NCBI GenBank assembly: GCA_002751075.1
Contig: NAOQ01000082.1
Location: 137,439 to 160,411, forward strand
Direction of reading: 5' to 3'
Source: Ichthyophonus hoferi
Taxonomy: Eukaryota; Opisthokonta; Ichthyosporea; Ichthyophonida; Ichthyophonidae
Length of the DNA: 22,973 nucleotides
The translations under genes and the position numbers were made by a program. Positions 18,760 to 22,973 of this stretch are shown in pieces (the first letter of the stretch is position 1; the number at the start of each line of letters is the position of its first letter). The notes beneath the pieces were generated by a model, which searched no databases, was not told the origin of the DNA, and saw only the letters and a list, made by a program, of their open reading frames with translations.

Positions 18760-20765
18760 ACTGCAGATTCAGGTGGCTGAACTTAGTGGTCCAGAGTTAG
18801 ACATTCAATCAATTTCTGGAAAGTGGTGCCATTATATGTTTCTGATGTTTTTGATGGGTTGGCAGCCTCCTTGACATGTTTAGGGAAGATTGGAAAATAG
18901 GTTGGGTCACCATTATCCCGGCTATATGTTGTGATGAACTCCTTAATCTAGTTGGTTTATAACAGCTATGCTGTCGTCACATTTCTCTATGTGTAGCTAA
19001 GGATGTATTTGGGCTATCCCTTGTTCTTCGTAGGGAAGTTAACAGTGAATGCCTTAGTAAGAGCCTTCACATTAGTAGATGCTTAAAGATAATCAGCACA
19101 TCATCTACATACCAACAAGATGCAATGAAATGACTTGTGCTATAGCAAATATGGAGAAAGAGGTCATTATTAGCAGAATGCATTCCCTAGGTTTAGAGAA
19201 ATGTATCTCATGTGGCATCCTATCAAAGACCACCGACACAGAAAGCATACAAACACTTACAGAGCTTGTGAATGTATTTTGAATAGTCAGAGTCTTATGT
19301 GGGCTGAGGTGAATACGTATGTACCGGTCCCAGTAATGTGTCATGGAAAAATGTAGAACAGATGCCAAATTATGTCAATTCATATTGATAGGCAGCTGCA
19401 ATGAAATGTGGAAGAAATCCTCATCCTGCATTTCCAGGCTCCCTTGAGCCAAGAGATGGGCTTTGTGTTGCGTTACAGTGCTGGTTTGCTTGCATTTCCG
19501 GTGGTAAAATACAGGCTATGTAGACCGATTGTGTCTGTCAGAATTTTTTCCTCTGAGGGAAAAGGCTCCAAGTGTGGAATTCATTGATTGAATTGAGTCA
19601 TTGTGCATGGTAGTAATCCAGGATATCTCGTCAGGAGCCTACATTGCTTTCTTGAATTTTTTAGGATCTTCAAAATCTGGAAGGAGTGGTATTGTTGTAG
19701 TGGATGCAAAAAATACCTGGTCCAGTTGTTCATAATGACTATAATGATGACCACTTCTAGTTGTGATGTGATAGGGGCATACCTACTGTGAGGGTGAATC
19801 TGAGTCTTCAACTGGCACAGTAAATTGATCTGAGTCCTCCTCTCTCATCATCAATGAAAATCCAGAGGACAGTGTAAAATATCTGGAAACCAGTGAGGTA
19901 GATGGAGATGAAGGTATTTCCTGGCCAAACTCTCTCTGGAAGTGTATATCATAAATGGGAAAGGCATCCAGATGGGAAGTATTGTGCTAGGGAGTATATT
20001 CATAAAGCATTAGCTCTGTATCTGGTGAGCTGGGAGCAGAGAGGCTGATGTACTGGTAGGGGGAGGTGTAGTATAGGTGGTAGTAGTAGGGAGAAATGGG
20101 TCTTGTTGAGATGGTTGGGCAAGGGTTTGGAAGGGAAAGATGTCTTCAAAGAAGACAAAATTCCTCTGAATGATGGTCTTGCACAGGTCTCAGTCAAGGA
20201 CCATCCACCCATCTATGTTTTTGGAATAGCCAAGAAGACATGCTTCACAACCTCAGATGATAAATCTTAATGGGCAAATGACAGGATCTTTGCAATAGTA
20301 TAGTTTGCACCCAAAGATGCATAAGCAAAAGATGGGTGCAGATTAGCCATGCAAGACCATGTAAGAGGATTTGTTAGAAGTCAGAATTGTTGTAAGCATA
20401 AGGTTGTGTGTAAATATAGCCGATTTGACAGTATACTCCCTCAGGGAATGAGAAACATTGGCAGCATTCATGCCAACTCAGGCCATGGTGATTATATGGC
20501 AGTTTATGCACACAGTCAAACCATAAGACTGAGGCATCTAGGACAGGGTTGTGCGGTGCTCAATTCCCCAGGAGAACAGCTACTGGAGGAAAGAAATAAA
20601 TGTGTACTAAGCACCTTGATCAGTGTATAGGGTGGAAATAGGATGGGATGAGTGTAGAGCATGTGCTGCTTCCATGAATTGTTCAAAATAGTAGGGAACC
20701 TCATTCTTGTGCTTCATGTAATACATAGTAGTGTAATTATTGCAAATGCGATTTATCTTAAATCT
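18760..20765 (-). mobile_element. Ty1/copia remnant: integrase core to reverse transcriptase
   Basis: Reverse-strand fossil. It starts with part of the integrase core (about 20750-20600, NYTTMYYMKHKNEVPYYFEQ, then STLYTDQGA, the catalytic-aspartate block). The integrase C-terminal and linker region follows (20212-19580, ending near KKFKKAMEA-type residues). RT begins near 19480 (THKAxLLAQG-type block), and the weaker pieces to about 18780 fit the rest of RT and possibly the start of RNase H. It is broken many times and looks old. Whether it belongs with the protease/integrase piece at 21380-22330 is discussed in the findings. Confidence 0.65.
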
Positions 20766-21325
20766 GTTATCCTTATCTAAGTCATCAATGTCTTCTTCAG
20801 TGTGAGTTGCTAAGCTAGTAGAAAAACCAAGCTAACTTTTTATTGTTTATTCAATCATTTATTCTGTGATTAAGAACCATATTCAATATTAGTGCAACTA
20901 TCACTTTATATACCTACTAGGCTTTCTAGCTAAGTGTTTTGTTTGTTCTGGTGTCTACAATCTATTGATACAATGGATGATACTCAAATCTTTTTAGATT
21001 TGGACTGAGTTTGATCATTATTGATTTTATGTGCTAATCACTTATGTATGCTAATATAATAAATATAATAAACCAATTTTCCTTAAATTTAGCTTATGTG
21101 TGCATTAATAATAGCATATCATTGGATATAGTATTTTATGTTTTTTTTACCTATCAGAAACCTATAAGGATCTAGCTATTCCAGAAATTGGAATAGCTCT
21201 TAGCTCCAATGGTAGTGCAGTATCACAGTGTACGTTTTCTCATTGGTCCAGACCTTATGAGTATCGTAATATTATCAAATTAGTGATCGGAATGCAATCG
21301 TTAGTATTAATCACATTCCTTTTCC
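20745..21325 (+). repeat. Repeat X, part E, copy 2
   Basis: It aligns with copy 1 from ATCTAAGTC...TTCTTCAGTGTG (near 20777) to TGATCGGAATGCAATCGTTA (near 21284). The frame near 21155-21310 reads YKDLAIP, SHWSRPYEY and IGMQSL against YKDLSIP, SHWSRPCES and IGMRSL in copy 1. It lies between two copia integrase pieces and has no R1 part after it. It is old. Confidence 0.6.
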
Positions 21326-21379
21326 TATAGCTGCTTTCAACTATAGTTTTATTGATTGGTTTATTCGCGTTTGACAGTA

Positions 21380-22330
21380 ACTATGTATTGGCTATATGTC
21401 AGGCATATGGATATTTTGCAATCATTATGGTAATGCATGAAATTATTGATAAACAAGGCAAACCGCATGTAGCCATTAAAAGATACGCGGAGGGACCCAA
21501 CCACGTTATCCTAGATGATTTTGAGTGGATAGGGGATAGGAGGTGCACATGCAAACATTGGGAAAGGGAAAGGGCTGGCTATGATTTTGTTTGTGGCACA
21601 GGTTTCACAAGGGGCAAATTTTCTGGTTTATGGTAATGCTGTAGAGGTTGCTAGTAACCATGATCCACTTGATGGACCAATGATTAAATCGTGAGTACCA
21701 CCTGGCACTTGCTTTAGGATCAATGCTTGTTGCACAGATGAAAAGACAGCAGTTGGAATAAATATATTAGTTGAAGTGAGACTGTATATATTAGTAAAAT
21801 GTTTGTGATGGTTTGGTTGGGTTTGGCCAAGTCTGGTGGTGGGGTATCTCGTTGGTGTGGACCTAGATCATCAATATCAGTAGGTTGTTGATGTAGGCTG
21901 GTGTATTCAGAGTGAATAGATGCGTCTGGGGGAAGTAAGAGTGTAGCATGGAGTAAAGACATGTCCTCCTACCATGGATAACCTCTGAGGAGAGAGATGT
22001 AGGCTTCAATATGGCGACCTGTTCAACATTAAAGACGATGGAACAGCTTTGGCCATGTAGGGCTATAAGGGAAAGAAGGTTATTTTTGATATCCTGGGCA
22101 TAGAAGAGATCAAGGAGGAGGATGTCTTGGGTGATACCGTCTATATATGAATGAAGTGTGATTGTTCCGTAATATGTTGTGTGCAGGGTAGCCCCATTGG
22201 CCAGACGAAAGTCTAAGGTGAGTGGAGCAAGGTTAATTAATACCTCACAGTGGATCTCGATGTGGCAGGAATGGCCATTGTCTAGGAGGAAACTTCCAAT
22301 TGGGAAGAGTGAGATGCTATTGGTTGATCT
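21380..22330 (-). mobile_element. Ty1/copia remnant: protease and integrase zinc-binding region
   Basis: Reverse-strand fossil of the part of a copia polyprotein before the integrase core. Near 22290-22260 the residues LLDNGHSCHI occupy the place of the aspartic-protease active-site block (D-x-G followed by HI/HM). FRLANGAT near 22210-22186 matches the VxLANG block, and IKNNLLSLIALHGQ near 22090-22045 matches the NLLSVSxL block. Further on CETCATNK (near 21600) matches the integrase zinc-binding C-x2-C, then the PL...GPSA start of the core. It is old and broken. Confidence 0.7.
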
Positions 22331-22518
22331 CGGATGAAATCATAAGCCTTCTTTTTAAGAAAGGTGGTATTTTGCATGGTTATTGGTTATTTGTGTGGTT
22401 CTAGGGTAGAATGCTGAACCATGAACTATGCCGATTTGAGGTGAGTATGTTACACTGCTTTTGAATTTGTGTTTGCAATGAGATTGGTTTTACAGCTGCA
22501 GTTGGATGATAGTAGATA

Positions 22519-22614
22519 GGATAGGATATAGGATAGTATATAGGATAGTATGTATGATAGTATATAGGGTAGTATATAGGATGGTATTTAGAGTAGTATG
22601 TAGGATGGTATGTA
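22519..22614. repeat. 12-base minisatellite, 8 units
   Basis: Eight units of the type GGATAGTATATA run in strict 12-base phase from 22519 to 22614, with variants such as GGATAGTATGTA, GGATGGTATTTA and GAGTAGTATGTA. The last units differ most. Confidence 0.85.
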
Positions 22615-22973
22615 CATATATGGATATAGGCTGTTATGTCATAGCACGATATTGTGGTTAAAGGTCAGAACTGAGGAGCTTATTGATTGCTTGACAAAGG
22701 AGAATAAAAAGTTCAAAGATAAGTGATATAATATTAGCAGCTAATGGTAGGAGAAAGAGAGGGAGAGAGAGAAAAAGAGAGGACTAGTTAGCTTGGTTAT
22801 CATATAGACAGAAAAACATAACACAACGACGCAAGGTATACGAAGGAAAGACATACAGAAAGATAGATGTGCATGTCCGTGTGTTTAATTGACCTATCAC
22901 AAATTCCCTTTATTCTTTATTTGTTTGTTTCTCTCTCTCTTGGCTTATCTACCTGTCTACCAGTCCAGGGCGG
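22615..22973. other. No gene seen; GA-rich tract and right flank
   Basis: A purine-rich (GA)n tract lies at about 22748-22783 and a (CT)n tract near 22929-22940. No coding region or known repeat copy is recognised up to the window end. Confidence 0.5.

Noticed and set aside
21352-21636. Forward open frame of 94 codons with hydrophobic and Cys-containing stretches
   Set aside because: The opposite strand reads as copia integrase zinc-binding region and core start, in line with the protease piece next to it, so the forward frame is most likely its shadow.
1-22973. tRNA, rRNA, CRISPR or bacterial operon features
   Set aside because: No cloverleaf with conserved A and B boxes, no regular repeat-spacer array and no ribosome-binding-site-led gene series could be seen.

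Overview
The window looks like nuclear DNA of an AT-rich eukaryote. It holds one apparently complete protein-coding gene in about 22 kb of decayed repeats. There is no bacterial operon structure, tRNA, rRNA or CRISPR array. The host group cannot be fixed from the sequence. Degraded Ty1/copia retrotransposons, an intronless secreted-protein gene with a TATA box and an AATAAA signal, and AT-rich microsatellites would fit an alga, a fungus or another protist.

Layout. Positions 1-1.9 kb hold a foldback-like repeat, a short copia RNase H tail and unassigned AT-rich DNA. Positions 1.9-3.5 kb hold the fullest copy of an unrecognised repeat that I call X, made of part E followed by part R1. Positions 3.8-5.9 kb hold copia remnants in opposite orientations plus a likely LTR. 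Positions 6.2-7.0 kb hold an inverted R1 copy between AT-rich tracts. Positions 7.0-8.7 kb are gene-poor with simple repeats. The gene lies at 8830-10146 and is followed within 10 bases by another R1 copy. Positions 10.9-16.5 kb hold reverse-strand copia pieces (RNase H, RT, integrase, a second RT, gag). Positions 16.7-18.7 kb hold another E...R1 pair with a copia RNase H piece in its gap. Positions 18.8-22.3 kb hold reverse-strand copia integrase/RT and protease/integrase pieces separated by an E copy. The right end carries a 12-base minisatellite and GA-rich DNA.

The gene encodes a 438-residue secreted protein with six repeats of the GGA(I/L/V/M)...FxxN type, the signature of chlamydial polymorphic membrane proteins (Pmp) and of similar right-handed beta-helix proteins in some eukaryotes. 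It has no autotransporter barrel or membrane anchor, so it is probably a free extracellular or cell-wall protein.

The second point of interest is repeat X. Four E copies and five R1 copies are diverged in DNA, yet several segments align in one reading frame. I could not match it to any known family. It may be a dead multigene family, a non-autonomous element or an unusual LTR. All copia and X copies are treated as fossils.
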